Positions 1 through 8,898 of a stretch of DNA of 34,415 nt are shown here, piece after piece. Below the pieces are notes generated by a model. That model did not search any database and was not told the DNA's origin. It saw only the letters and a list, made by a program, of their open reading frames with translations. Each line of letters begins with the position of its first letter. Position 1 is the stretch's first letter. Source of the DNA: an uncultured Veillonellaceae bacterium. Lineage in GTDB: Bacteria; Bacillota; Negativicutes; Veillonellales; Megasphaeraceae. The position numbers and the translations under genes were made by a program. The DNA is taken from assembly GCA_900546795.1 (NCBI GenBank), contig UREG01000012.1:1-34415 (forward strand), written 5' to 3'.

Positions 1-225
1 TATCCGGAAGAAAACCGCGGACTGATTCCTATGTTTACAGGAATAGACGGGCTCCGTTTCCGTCATCCGGTAACTCCGGGGGACACGGTAGTGATGAGAG
101 CGGAAATTACGAAGATAAAAGGCCGCATGGGCAAAGTAGAGGCAAAATCGTATGTAGGGGATAAGCTGTGCGCGGAAGGAACGTATATGTTTGCGTTGAT
201 GCCGGGCCAGGATCCAAAAAAATAA
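1..225 (+). CDS. fabZ: FabZ, 3-hydroxyacyl-ACP dehydratase (3' part only)
   Basis: The reading frame is open from base 1 and ends at TAA 223-225, giving the last 74 residues of a hot-dog-fold dehydratase. The visible part carries the family pattern PEENRG, then FTGIDGLRFRHPVTPGD, then a basic GRMGKVEA strand, as at the FabZ C-terminus. The catalytic His and Glu lie upstream and are not seen. FabZ dehydrates 3-hydroxyacyl-ACP in the cytoplasm. It sits next to lpxA in many LPS producers because both act on 3-hydroxyacyl-ACP. An internal ATG at 31 is not the true start, because the homologous sequence continues before it. By family gene order I infer lpxC and/or lpxD just upstream. Identity is confident; only the length is incomplete. 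Confidence 0.93.
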   Translation, partial: YPEENRGLIPMFTGIDGLRFRHPVTPGDTVVMRAEITKIKGRMGKVEAKSYVGDKLCAEGTYMFALMPGQDPKK

Positions 226-254
226 GCATCGACGATAGTAAAGGAAACCTAGGT

Positions 255-1082
255 ATGAGGAGTGACACGAACGTGGAAGAGATAAAAGTACAGGCAGAGC
301 CGATGATTCATTCGACCGCTTGTGTTCATCCCGATGCTAAAATCGGACCGGGCGTAAAAATCGGCCCTTATGCAGTAATTGGACCCCATGTCGAAATCGG
401 GGAAGGAACCGAGGTAATGGCGCATGTCGTTATTGACGGCTGGACAAAAATCGGTAAGAACTGCCGGTTTTTCCCGAGTGCTTCAATCGGATCTGAGCCG
501 CAGGACTTGAAGTTTTACGGTGAAAAAAGTTATGTATATATTGGAGACAACTCCGTATTTCGTGAATTTGTTACCGTGAGCCGGGCGACCGGCGAGGGCT
601 GTGAGACCAGAATTGGTTCTAATTGCTTGTTTCAGGCATGCACGCATATCGCTCATAACTGCATTGTAGGAAATAATGTCATTATGAGTAACTGCGCTGG
701 ACTGGCCGGCCATGTTATTGTAGAAGACCGCGTCGTAATCGGCGGATTGGCTGGCGTGCATCAATTTGTAAAAGTAGGCCGCAATGCCATGATCGGCGGA
801 TTGGCAAAAGTCGTGCAGGATATCCCGCCGTTTATGATTGCAGACGGACAGCCGGCACGCATTATTGGTCTGAACAGCGTAGGTTTGTCGCGGGCAGGAA
901 TGAGCGACAGCGTAAAATCGAATTTGAAAAAAGGATTTCGGATATTGTTCCGATCCGGCTTAAATGTTTCACAGGCGATCGCTGAAATGGAGCAGGAGCT
1001 GGATTCGTCGGAAGAAGTTGAACATTTGCTGCGTTTTCTGCGAGATGCAGAACGAGGCATCTGCCGCGCTAGAAGAGAATAG
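255..1082 (+). CDS. lpxA: LpxA, UDP-N-acetylglucosamine O-acyltransferase
   Basis: LpxA starts lipid A synthesis by moving a 3-hydroxyacyl chain from ACP to the 3-OH of UDP-GlcNAc. The protein has a long left-handed beta-helix of hexapeptide repeats (IGPGVKIGPYAVIG and onward). The catalytic-His segment THIAHNC follows (His about residue 134 from this start), then LAGHVIVEDRVVIGG, the GVHQF motif and a helical C-terminus. I chose ATG 255 because AAAGGA (240-245) lies 9 nt before it, giving 275 aa. ATG 303 would give 259 aa, closer to the 262 aa of E. coli LpxA, but has only a weak ribosome site. A longer reading to 168 would overlap fabZ and is unlikely. The gene lies 29 nt after fabZ and is followed by an intrinsic terminator. 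Confidence 0.95.
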   Translation: MRSDTNVEEIKVQAEPMIHSTACVHPDAKIGPGVKIGPYAVIGPHVEIGEGTEVMAHVVIDGWTKIGKNCRFFPSASIGSEPQDLKFYGEKSYVYIGDNSVFREFVTVSRATGEGCETRIGSNCLFQACTHIAHNCIVGNNVIMSNCAGLAGHVIVEDRVVIGGLAGVHQFVKVGRNAMIGGLAKVVQDIPPFMIADGQPARIIGLNSVGLSRAGMSDSVKSNLKKGFRILFRSGLNVSQAIAEMEQELDSSEEVEHLLRFLRDAERGICRARRE

Positions 1083-1090
1083 TTACAGAA

Positions 1091-1123
1091 AAGGATGGAT
1101 AGGTTTATTATCCATCTTTTTTT
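1091..1123 (+). terminator. Intrinsic terminator after lpxA
   Basis: The perfect 8-bp stem GATGGATA (1094-1101) / TATCCATC (1109-1116) has a 7-nt loop, and the stem can extend at its base with A-T and G-T pairs. Seven T residues (1117-1123) follow. It begins 9 nt after the lpxA stop, so fabZ-lpxA transcripts should partly end here. Confidence 0.8.
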
Positions 1124-1151
1124 GATATTTAATAAGAATATGTGGTAAAAT
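1122..1151 (+). promoter_or_regulatory. Promoter for lpxI and downstream LPS genes
   Basis: A -35 TTGATA (1122-1127), an 18-nt spacer and a -10 TAAAAT (1146-1151) are visible. A TG at 1143-1144 makes it an extended -10. The predicted start near 1158 leaves a leader of about 27 nt with a GGCGGTGA-type ribosome site before ATG 1185. The -35 overlaps the T-run of the preceding terminator, so transcription stops and restarts at one spot. Confidence 0.65.
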
Positions 1152-1184
1152 AATGGGTAGTTTAAAATTTTTAGGCGGTGACAT

Positions 1185-2006
1185 ATGAAACGGTTAGGAT
1201 TGTTGGCCGGCGTGGGAAATTTGCCGGTGGAGTTCATGCGGGCAGCGCAGAAACAAGGATATGCAGTAGTAGTAATCAGTCTTCTGAAAGGGACGGCTCC
1301 GGAACTGAAAGAAGAAGCAGATGTATATTATGAAATAAATGTAGCGAAACTGGATAAAGTAATAAAAACGTTGGTAAAAGAACAGGCGCTGGAAGTGACC
1401 ATGATTGGCAAGGTCACAAAAGAAGTGTTGTTCCAGGGATTGAATTTTCCGGACATGCGAGCATTAAAGCTGCTTAATCGCCTGCGAAACCGTGAAGATG
1501 ACACGATTATGCTGGCTATTGTAGAAGAATTGGCGAAAGATGGCATCACCGTTGCAGATCAGACTAGTTTCCTTCAGGCTATCATGCCGGAAGAAGGGAT
1601 ATTATCGAAGCGGAAACCGACTAAAGAAGAATGGGAAGATATCGAATTTGGATTTCACATTGCTAAAGAGATGGGTGCTTTGGATATTGGACAGACGGTT
1701 GTCGTTAAGCATAAAGCCGTCATGGCAATAGAAGCCATTGAAGGGACTGACGCCTGCATTTTGCGGGGCGGTAAGTTAGGCCGGGGAAATTCTGTCGTTG
1801 TAAAAGTAGCGAAACCTAATCAAGATGTCCGATTTGATGTGCCCGCCGTCGGGAAAAAGACGATAGAATCGATGATAGAAAGCGGCTGTTCCGTATTAGC
1901 TATGGAAGCAAAGCGCACCTTATTCGTGGAACAGGAAGCGGTTTTAAAGCTAGCTGCAAAGCATAATATTTGCATATGCGCTGTACGTAAAGAGGGACAG
2001 ATATGA
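1185..2006 (+). CDS. lpxI: LpxI, UDP-2,3-diacylglucosamine pyrophosphatase
   Basis: LpxI (DUF1009 family) hydrolyses UDP-2,3-diacylglucosamine to lipid X and UMP. It is the functional replacement for LpxH in several lineages. The 273-aa protein starts MKRLGLLAGVGNLPVEF, the family's N-terminal signature. It also shows the conserved middle TMIGKVTKEVLFQ, an RNREDDTIM segment and a C-terminal half with CILRGGKLGRGNSVVVKVAKPNQD and a DVPAVG motif. Full length matches the family (about 270-280 aa). It has its own promoter and overlaps lpxB by ATGA (2003-2006), which suggests translational coupling. No LpxH-like metallophosphoesterase is present in the window. Confidence 0.94.
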   Translation: MKRLGLLAGVGNLPVEFMRAAQKQGYAVVVISLLKGTAPELKEEADVYYEINVAKLDKVIKTLVKEQALEVTMIGKVTKEVLFQGLNFPDMRALKLLNRLRNREDDTIMLAIVEELAKDGITVADQTSFLQAIMPEEGILSKRKPTKEEWEDIEFGFHIAKEMGALDIGQTVVVKHKAVMAIEAIEGTDACILRGGKLGRGNSVVVKVAKPNQDVRFDVPAVGKKTIESMIESGCSVLAMEAKRTLFVEQEAVLKLAAKHNICICAVRKEGQI

Positions 2007-3133
2007 AAATTATGTTTTCTGTCGGAGAAGCTTCCGGCGATGTGCATGGCGCAAGCGTAGCGGCGGCCATAAAAAAAGCGGCGCCTGATGCGGAGCTTTT
2101 TGGTATGGGCGGCGGAAAGATGGCGGAAAGCGGTGTTCGAATCATTTATGATATAAAAAACTTGGGTTTTATTGGTGTTGCGGAAATTATAAAAAAAATC
2201 CCGTTTTTCTTCCGCCTTCGCGACACGCTGGCTGAGGCAATGAAAAAAGAGCGGCCGGATGTGCTGGTCTGTATAGATTATCCGGGATTTAATATGCGCC
2301 TGATGAAGACAGCTAAAAAATTAGGGATACCGGTAGTATATTATATTTTACCGACGATCTGGGCCTGGCATAAAAGCCGGGGGAAAGATATTGCACGGTA
2401 TGCAGACGGCGTAGCGTCTATTTTCCCATTTGAGGCAAAAGCGTATGAAGAAATCGGCGCGCCGGTTACTTTTGTGGGTCATCCGCTGCTGGATATCGTA
2501 AAGGCTTCGATGTCTAAAGAAGAAACTCGGCATACTATGGGGATTCCGGAGGGAAAGAGAGCCATCCTTTTAATGCCTGGGAGCAGGAAACAAGAGGTGC
2601 AGTCGTTATTTCCGGTAATGCTGCAAGCAGCGGAAGCACTGCAGCGGCAGTATGACGATTTGTGCTTTGTTGTTCCGCGAGCCTCTACGATCAGCCTGAA
2701 AATGCTGACAGAGCAGTTGGAGAAAGCAGCAATACCGTATGTTATCACCGAAGGAAAGCAATATGATGTGATGAATGTATGTACTGCTGCGGTGGCGGCT
2801 TCCGGTACGGCGACGCTGGAAACGGCGCTGATGGAACTTCCTACGGTATTGATTTACAAGGTAGCGCCTCTTACGTATCGGCTGGCGCAGATTTTAGTGA
2901 ATATAAAAATGATTGGGCTGCCGAATATCGTGGCAGGCAGAGAAATCATTCCGGAATTTTTACAGGATGAGGCGACTCCGGAGCATGTGGCAGGAGCACT
3001 TCGCCGGCTCTTGGATGATGAAGAATATAGAAATACGATGAAGTTGGAATTGGCCGGCGTAAAAACGGCGTTAGGCGATCCGGGAGCAGTTTCCCGCGTG
3101 GCTGAACTGATTTTAACCATCGCAAAGGAGTAA
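2003..3133 (+). CDS. lpxB: LpxB, lipid A disaccharide synthase
   Basis: LpxB (glycosyltransferase family 19) joins UDP-2,3-diacylglucosamine to lipid X, forming the tetraacyl disaccharide 1-phosphate at the inner membrane surface. The 376-aa protein begins with the signature SVGEASGDVHGA and FGMGGGKM. It continues with VCIDYPGFN, PTIWAWHKSRGKDI and FVGHPLLD, then the second Rossmann domain with LMPGSRKQEV and a nucleotide-binding ASGTATLETAL segment. Length matches the family (about 380 aa). The start codon overlaps the lpxI stop, and msbA begins 3 nt after this stop, so the genes are tightly coupled in the order of the pathway. Confidence 0.96.
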   Translation: MKIMFSVGEASGDVHGASVAAAIKKAAPDAELFGMGGGKMAESGVRIIYDIKNLGFIGVAEIIKKIPFFFRLRDTLAEAMKKERPDVLVCIDYPGFNMRLMKTAKKLGIPVVYYILPTIWAWHKSRGKDIARYADGVASIFPFEAKAYEEIGAPVTFVGHPLLDIVKASMSKEETRHTMGIPEGKRAILLMPGSRKQEVQSLFPVMLQAAEALQRQYDDLCFVVPRASTISLKMLTEQLEKAAIPYVITEGKQYDVMNVCTAAVAASGTATLETALMELPTVLIYKVAPLTYRLAQILVNIKMIGLPNIVAGREIIPEFLQDEATPEHVAGALRRLLDDEEYRNTMKLELAGVKTALGDPGAVSRVAELILTIAKE

Positions 3134-3136
3134 GGA

Positions 3137-4888
3137 ATGAAAACATATAAAAGCTATGAAAGCTATCGGCGGCTGCTGGTATTTGTAAAACCGTATGTGC
3201 CGAGGCTGATCGTGTCGCTTCTGTGCATGGTGCTGGCGTCGGCTACAAATGTGGTTGTACCGTGGCTGATTAAAGATGTGATCGATAAAGTGTTGACCCA
3301 AAAAGATGTTTTTACACTGAATTTGATCGTGTTTGGCATTTTGGTGCTCTTCTTTTTTCGAGGACTGTTTTTTTATGGACAGACCTATTTAATGAATTAT
3401 ATCGGCCAGAAAGTGATCATCGATATACGGGAAGCATTGTACCGGCATTTACAGCGTTTATCGCAGTCTTTTTATGACCGCAGAAAAACAGGGGCTGTAA
3501 TGAGCAATATGACGAATGATGTATCGGCATTGCAAGCGGCAATTGTAGATAACCTGGTATCTCTGGTTTCGGAAACGGTTGTGCTGATTGGATCGTTGGT
3601 ATCCATGTTTCTGCTTCACTGGAAATTGACGCTGCTGACGCTGACAATTGTGCCCATAGTGCTGATAACGACGGACTTTTTTGGAAAACGTCTGCGCAGT
3701 GCCGGCCATGAAGTGCAGGGGCGAATCGCAGATATTACGGCCTTGCTTCAGGAAACTATTTCCGGCATTCGAATCATTCGGTCCTTTAATCGGGAAAACT
3801 ATGAGATAAATCGGTTTACTGAGCAAAACAATCAAAACTTCCGCGCGGTCATGCGGACGTCAAAATTACTTTCTCTCTTGACGCCGGTTGTTGAATTTCT
3901 GGCGGCTATTGCGATCACTGCAATTATTTGGTACGGCGGCATGAGCGTTATCAATGGCGTGATTACCGCAGGGGCATTGATTGCATTCTTGATTTATGCG
4001 ATAAACTTAGCGAATCCGGTGAAACGTATCAGTAATGTGTATGGGAATATTCAAAAATCATTGGCTGCGGCGGATCGGGTTTTTGAAATACTGGATACGG
4101 AGCCGGAAATCAAAGAAAAGGAAAACGCGATTGCACTTCCGCCAATCGAAGGACGTGTTTCGTTTGAGCATGTGGGATTCTCTTATGATGGAACGCGCAT
4201 GGCGCTGCAGGATTTCACTCTCGATGTGAAACCGGGGGAAATGGTGGCGTTAGTCGGCCCCAGCGGTGCGGGAAAATCTACGATTATCAACTTGCTTCCC
4301 CGCTTTTATGAGACGGCAGAAGGACGCATATTGATTGATGGGGTCGATATAAAAGATGTGACCTTTGCTTCGCTTAGAAATCAGATCGCTCTGGTACCGC
4401 AGGAAACGATGCTTTTTAACGCGTCGATAAAAAATAATATTTTATATGGACGGCTGGATGCTTCCGATGAAGAGGTCATTGAAGCGGCAAAAGCGGCGAA
4501 TGCCCATGAATTTATCATGAGTTTGCCGGCTCAATATGATACAATGGTGGGAGAGCGGGGAAGCTCGCTTTCCGGGGGGCAGCGCCAACGAATCGCTATT
4601 GCCAGAGCCATATTAAAAAATCCCCGGATTTTGCTTTTAGATGAAGCAACGTCTGCATTGGATACGGAAAGTGAAAAGGTAGTACAGAATGCGTTGGATC
4701 GATTGATGAAGGGGCGGACGACGTTTGCGGTAGCGCACCGGCTGAGTACGATACAAAATGCGGATATGATCGTTGTTATCGATAAAGGCCATATCGCAGA
4801 AGTCGGCACCCATCAGGATTTGCTCAAAAAAGATGGGCTTTATGCATACTTATATTCGGTGCAATTTAGTGAAAAAGCGGAAGGATAA
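3137..4888 (+). CDS. msbA: MsbA-type lipid A flippase, ABC exporter
   Basis: This is a 583-aa half-transporter with a six-helix type IV ABC exporter domain (about residues 20-310) fused to an ATPase. The ATPase has Walker A GPSGAGKS (374-381), a Q-loop around PQE (421-423), signature LSGGQ (478-482), Walker B ILLLDEATSALD (498-509) and the switch His in VAHRLST. MsbA homodimers flip the lipid A core across the inner membrane using ATP. Sequence alone would fit many lipid or drug exporters. Its place between lpxB and waaA, in a complete LPS operon, supports MsbA. It starts 3 nt after lpxB with AAGGA at the junction as ribosome site. Confidence 0.88.
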   Translation: MKTYKSYESYRRLLVFVKPYVPRLIVSLLCMVLASATNVVVPWLIKDVIDKVLTQKDVFTLNLIVFGILVLFFFRGLFFYGQTYLMNYIGQKVIIDIREALYRHLQRLSQSFYDRRKTGAVMSNMTNDVSALQAAIVDNLVSLVSETVVLIGSLVSMFLLHWKLTLLTLTIVPIVLITTDFFGKRLRSAGHEVQGRIADITALLQETISGIRIIRSFNRENYEINRFTEQNNQNFRAVMRTSKLLSLLTPVVEFLAAIAITAIIWYGGMSVINGVITAGALIAFLIYAINLANPVKRISNVYGNIQKSLAAADRVFEILDTEPEIKEKENAIALPPIEGRVSFEHVGFSYDGTRMALQDFTLDVKPGEMVALVGPSGAGKSTIINLLPRFYETAEGRILIDGVDIKDVTFASLRNQIALVPQETMLFNASIKNNILYGRLDASDEEVIEAAKAANAHEFIMSLPAQYDTMVGERGSSLSGGQRQRIAIARAILKNPRILLLDEATSALDTESEKVVQNALDRLMKGRTTFAVAHRLSTIQNADMIVVIDKGHIAEVGTHQDLLKKDGLYAYLYSVQFSEKAEG

Positions 4889-4892
4889 AAAT

Positions 4893-6197
4893 ATGTATTG
4901 GTTTTATAATATAGCGCTGGTAATGTACTGGGCGACGCTGATCCCAATGCTTTTATATCGGCTGATTAAAGAAGAAGGATTCTTTCAGCGTATCAAGCAA
5001 AGCATCGGTTATTTGCCGGCTGAATTAAAAGAAAAAATATCCAACCGTCATGCTATATGGCTTCATGCAGCGTCTGTAGGAGAAATTGTTGCTACAAGTC
5101 CTATCGTGCGGGAAATACGAAAAGAGATGCCGGAAGCGGTTATCGTGGTGTCCGTTGTTACGGCTACCGGATACCGCATGGCGCGCCAAATTATTAAAGA
5201 TTCGGACGGATTGCTCTATTTTCCTTTGGACTTGCCGTATTTTACGAACCGGATTTTAAATATTATCCGGCCTAAAATTATTCTGCTCGTAGAAACGGAG
5301 ATTTGGCCGAACTTTCTGCGGATAGCAGAAGAAGAGAAAATTCCAGTTATGATGGTAAACGGGCGGATCAGTCAGCGGAGTGCGTTTCGGTATCGGCTGA
5401 TACATGGTTTTACCAAAAAGATCTTGTCCTCTATTCGGATTTTCTGTATGCAAAGCCAGGTAGATAAAAAGAATATCATTCATATCGGCGCAGATCCGAA
5501 TAAAGTGACGGTAACAGGGAATACTAAATACGACCAATCCTATGCGATTGTAAGCGAAGAAGAAAAGCAGCGGTTTCGCTTTGTGTTTGGCGTTGAAAAA
5601 GACGGAGGTCCTGTTATGATTGCCGGCAGTACGCACAGCGGGGAAGATGATATTGTTTGCCGGGCCTTTGTAAAGATCCGGGAAGAATTCCCGAAAGCAA
5701 AACTTATTATTGCGCCGCGCCATATTTTTCAAGCAGATCAAGTAGCGGAAACGGCGCGTAAATATGGTCTTATTCTGCAAAAGCGAAGCGATATAAGAGA
5801 AGAAGCAAAGGCCGGAACAGATGGTGTTATCCTAGATACGATTGGAGAATTAGGGCGGATATATAGTATCTGCGATCTGGTGTTTGTCGGCGGAAGCATG
5901 GTATCTGTCGGCGGGCATAATATTTTGGAGCCGGCCGCGCATGGAAAACCGATCATTGTAGGGCCGCATATGTTCAATTTTATTGAAATTTTTGAACTGC
6001 TCAGCAGCAGAGGCGCTTGCAAAATGGCGCAGAACGAAGCGGAATTCAGCGAAATTTGTCTGCAGATACTCCGTGACCGCGCGTTGGCTGAATCTATGCG
6101 GCAGAGCTGTTTAAAAATTGTAGAAGAAAATCAAGGGGCTACAAAGCGAAACTTGGAAGAATTGAAACGATTGATGAGAGAAGAAAATTTATTGTAG
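4893..6197 (+). CDS. waaA: WaaA/KdtA, Kdo transferase
   Basis: WaaA (glycosyltransferase family 30) transfers Kdo from CMP-Kdo to lipid IVA, working at the inner membrane. The 434-aa protein has an N-terminal membrane anchor (about residues 3-22). Next comes IWLHAASVGEI, containing the conserved catalytic Glu (about residue 64), then LVETEIWPNF and the MVNGRIS motif. The C-terminal domain has VTGNTKYD, AGSTHSGED and FVGGSMVSVGGHNILEPAAHGKP. I chose ATG 4893, preceded by AAGGA 4881-4885. The frame stays open upstream to 4773, but that would overlap msbA by over 100 nt and precede the anchor with unrelated residues. Whether it adds one or two Kdo units cannot be told from sequence. Confidence 0.94.
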   Translation: MYWFYNIALVMYWATLIPMLLYRLIKEEGFFQRIKQSIGYLPAELKEKISNRHAIWLHAASVGEIVATSPIVREIRKEMPEAVIVVSVVTATGYRMARQIIKDSDGLLYFPLDLPYFTNRILNIIRPKIILLVETEIWPNFLRIAEEEKIPVMMVNGRISQRSAFRYRLIHGFTKKILSSIRIFCMQSQVDKKNIIHIGADPNKVTVTGNTKYDQSYAIVSEEEKQRFRFVFGVEKDGGPVMIAGSTHSGEDDIVCRAFVKIREEFPKAKLIIAPRHIFQADQVAETARKYGLILQKRSDIREEAKAGTDGVILDTIGELGRIYSICDLVFVGGSMVSVGGHNILEPAAHGKPIIVGPHMFNFIEIFELLSSRGACKMAQNEAEFSEICLQILRDRALAESMRQSCLKIVEENQGATKRNLEELKRLMREENLL

Positions 6198-6209
6198 TGG
6201 AGTAAAGGA

Positions 6210-7322
6210 ATGAATATCCGTAAATCAGGAGAAGCCTATTTTCATCGCTTAATTAAATACGGTCCTGAAACTATGTGGGATAAAGGAATAACCGCCGTAT
6301 TAAGCGGTCTGTCCCGAGTATATACCAAGGCGATGCTAAAAAAAATGAATACCTACCTGCACCGTGAAAACGGTCAGACAAAACTTCCGGTCAAAGTACT
6401 TAGCATCGGCAATATTACCGTCGGCGGAACGGGAAAAACTCCAATGGCTTGTTATATTGCGGAATACCTATATCAGTCAGGGTATAAAGCGGTACTCCTG
6501 AATCGCGGATACAAAGCAAAAAAAGAAGGGGAAGCGGCAGTTTTGTCAGATGGAAAGCATTGTCTTCTTTCGGCGGCAGAAGGCGGCGACGAGCCGTATT
6601 TACTGGCAAAAAAACTGCCCTATATCCCGGTAGTTATTGGCAGAAAGAGAAGCCTTACCGGCCAGCTGGCTGTCCAAACGTTTCAGCCGGATATACTGAT
6701 CATGGACGATGGATTTCAGCATTGGGCAGTATATCGGGATCTGGATATCGTGCTGATTGACAGCACGAATCCGTTTGGCAATAAAAAAGTGATTCCTGGA
6801 GGTATATTGCGGGAACCTATCGAACATTTAAATCGGGCAGATTTAGTGATTCTAACTAAAACAGATCAAATACAATCAACAGAGGATGTATGTGAAACGA
6901 TACGGTGCTATAATAAGAACGCGCCTATCGTAGAGAGTATTCATAAAATAAAAGGACTGTGTACGTATCAAAGCTGGGCGGCAGGCGAGCCGTCCTGGCA
7001 TATGCCGAAAGAAAAGCGGGCCATTGCCTTTTCTGCTATTGGGAATCCTGCTTCCTTTCATCATTTGATTGAGACGATGGGGATTGAGGTGGCGGAAACG
7101 TATTGCTTTGAAGATCACCATCAATACACAGTAAAGGAAATAGAAAAAATCGTACATCGAGCGAAGCAGGCAAAGATGTGCATTATTACAACGGAAAAAG
7201 ATGCAGTAAAACTTTCAGAAATCGTGAAAGAAGAACTGCTGTATATATTGACAATTGAAATAGAGATCACAAAAGGCAAAGAGATTTTAGAACGGCGCCT
7301 GCGTGAACTTATGGAGGGATAG
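6210..7322 (+). CDS. lpxK: LpxK, tetraacyldisaccharide 4'-kinase
   Basis: LpxK phosphorylates the 4' position of the lipid A disaccharide using ATP. The 370-aa protein has an amphipathic N-terminal segment. The P-loop-like stretch GNITVGGTGKT (67-77) is followed by LNRGYKAK, GDEPYLLAKK and the DDGFQHW motif holding the catalytic Asp. RDLDIVLID, FGNKKVIPGGILREP and a C-terminal TTEKDAVKL segment complete the family pattern. Spacing is 12 nt after waaA, with GGAG upstream of the start. Length is at the upper end of the family (E. coli 328 aa), owing to the longer N-terminus. Confidence 0.94.
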   Translation: MNIRKSGEAYFHRLIKYGPETMWDKGITAVLSGLSRVYTKAMLKKMNTYLHRENGQTKLPVKVLSIGNITVGGTGKTPMACYIAEYLYQSGYKAVLLNRGYKAKKEGEAAVLSDGKHCLLSAAEGGDEPYLLAKKLPYIPVVIGRKRSLTGQLAVQTFQPDILIMDDGFQHWAVYRDLDIVLIDSTNPFGNKKVIPGGILREPIEHLNRADLVILTKTDQIQSTEDVCETIRCYNKNAPIVESIHKIKGLCTYQSWAAGEPSWHMPKEKRAIAFSAIGNPASFHHLIETMGIEVAETYCFEDHHQYTVKEIEKIVHRAKQAKMCIITTEKDAVKLSEIVKEELLYILTIEIEITKGKEILERRLRELMEG

Positions 7323-7324
7323 AA

Positions 7325-8065
7325 ATGAAAATATTGTGTGTGATTCCTGCACGATATGCATCAACGCGTTTGCCGGGAAAACCGCTGGTTGATATTTGCG
7401 GCAAGACGATGATTCAGCGCACATACGAACAGGCAAAGAAAGCAAAGATACCAGATGAAGTAATCGTAGCAACAGATGATAAACGGGTTTTTGACGAAGT
7501 GGTGCGTTTTGGCGGAACGGCCGTTATGACCAGCCCTCATCACATGAATGGAACGGATCGGTTAGCGGAAGTAGCCTTGCTTCATCCGGAAGCCGATGTC
7601 ATCGTAAATGTACAGGGCGATGAACCTTTGATTGCACCAGATGTTATCGACCGGTTATGCAACGTATTTATCCGGCCGGAAGCGCCGCCTATGGCAACGG
7701 TAGCGACAGAAATGGACGAGGAAGAATATCAGGAAGCCAGTGCGGTAAAGGTAGTGATGAATTTGCAGGGAGAAGCCATGTATTTTTCCCGTTCGCTGAT
7801 CCCTTATCCGCGGAATGCTTTCGGACTAGGCTCTACTCCATACAAGCACATTGGGATTTATGCATACAAAAGAGATTTTTTACTTAAATATGCAGAAATG
7901 GAACCGACGCCAATAGAAAAGACCGAATCGTTAGAACAGCTTCGAGTATTGGAAAACGGATATAAAATACAAGTTATCGTAACAAGTCATAAATTTATCG
8001 GGATCGATACTCCGGAAGATCTGAAAAAAATCCGGGAATATTTCAGTAAAAAAGGAGAGGCATAG
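7325..8065 (+). CDS. kdsB: KdsB, CMP-Kdo synthetase
   Basis: KdsB activates Kdo with CTP to give CMP-Kdo, the donor used by WaaA. The 246-aa protein shows the nucleotidyltransferase loop IPARYASTRLPGKPL (residues 7-21), then ATDDKR, a MNGTDRLAE motif, NVQGDEPLI (QGDEP 97-101, metal and sugar binding), MYFSRSLIPYPR, and HIGIYAYKRDFL near the end. Length equals the family norm (about 245-250 aa). It starts 2 nt after the lpxK stop, with GGAGG overlapping the end of lpxK as ribosome site, so it is probably coupled to lpxK. Confidence 0.96.
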   Translation: MKILCVIPARYASTRLPGKPLVDICGKTMIQRTYEQAKKAKIPDEVIVATDDKRVFDEVVRFGGTAVMTSPHHMNGTDRLAEVALLHPEADVIVNVQGDEPLIAPDVIDRLCNVFIRPEAPPMATVATEMDEEEYQEASAVKVVMNLQGEAMYFSRSLIPYPRNAFGLGSTPYKHIGIYAYKRDFLLKYAEMEPTPIEKTESLEQLRVLENGYKIQVIVTSHKFIGIDTPEDLKKIREYFSKKGEA

Positions 8066-8066
8066 A

Positions 8067-8885
8067 ATGAAGTCTGTACAAGTAGGCGATCTTACGTTAG
8101 GCGGAAATAAAGAATTGTTTTTACTGGCGGGACCTTGTGTAATAGAGGATCCAGACCGGGTTTTGAAAATAGGGGAAGGCATTAAAGCAATTTGTAAAAG
8201 ACTGGGAATGCCATTTGTATTTAAAGCTTCTTTTGACAAAGCGAACCGGTCTTCTTACAGCTCGTATCGGGGGCCTGGTTTGACGGAAGGCCTCCGAATA
8301 TTAGGCGAAATAAAAAAAGAACTGCAGGTCCCTGTGGTCAGCGATATCCATTCGATCGAACAGATTGAACCGGCAGCGGAAGTTTTGGACATATTGCAGA
8401 TTCCCGCCTTTTTATGCCGGCAGACAGACCTGGTATACGGTGCTGCTAAAACAGGCAAGACAGTAAATGTAAAAAAAGGCCAGTTTATGGCGCCGCTGGA
8501 CATGAAAAATGTAGTGGGAAAAGTGCTGGAAGCTGGAAATGAGAACATTATGCTGACAGAACGAGGCTTTAGTTTCGGCTATAATAACCTTGTAGTAGAT
8601 ATGAGATCTTTTCCTATAATGAGAAGCTTTGGCTATCCTGTTGTTTTTGATGCGACACATAGCGTGCAGCTGCCGGGAGGCGCTGGAACAGCATCTTCGG
8701 GACAGAGAGAATTTGTGGCGAATTTAGCAAGAGCTGCAGTGGCTTCCGGAGTAGACGGAGTGTTTATGGAAGTGCATGATAATCCGGCGGAAGCCTTATC
8801 CGATGGACCGAATATGCTTTATTTAGATACGTTGGAAGAAGTCTTGACGGATTTAATAGCTATCAATAAAATTGTAAAAAAATAG
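8067..8885 (+). CDS. kdsA: KdsA, Kdo-8-phosphate synthase (metal-dependent type)
   Basis: KdsA condenses phosphoenolpyruvate with arabinose 5-phosphate to Kdo-8-phosphate in the cytosol. The 272-aa TIM-barrel protein has LAGPCVIE (Cys24), FKASFDKANRSS, VSDIHSIEQ, IPAFLCRQTDL, LTERGFSFGYNNLVVDMRS, DATHSVQLPGG and FMEVHDNP. A Cys in the AGPC position is the mark of the metal-dependent class, as in Aquifex; E. coli KdsA has Asn there. The His of DATHS and the Glu and Asp of MEVHDNP would complete the metal site. It begins 1 nt after the kdsB stop, with GGAGAGG as ribosome site. Confidence 0.96.
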   Translation: MKSVQVGDLTLGGNKELFLLAGPCVIEDPDRVLKIGEGIKAICKRLGMPFVFKASFDKANRSSYSSYRGPGLTEGLRILGEIKKELQVPVVSDIHSIEQIEPAAEVLDILQIPAFLCRQTDLVYGAAKTGKTVNVKKGQFMAPLDMKNVVGKVLEAGNENIMLTERGFSFGYNNLVVDMRSFPIMRSFGYPVVFDATHSVQLPGGAGTASSGQREFVANLARAAVASGVDGVFMEVHDNPAEALSDGPNMLYLDTLEEVLTDLIAINKIVKK

Positions 8886-8898
8886 TGAGGGATCAACT

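Noticed and set aside
5256..5780. 174-codon minus-strand frame
   Set aside because: Antisense to waaA, whose family motifs lie in the plus frame; a shadow frame.
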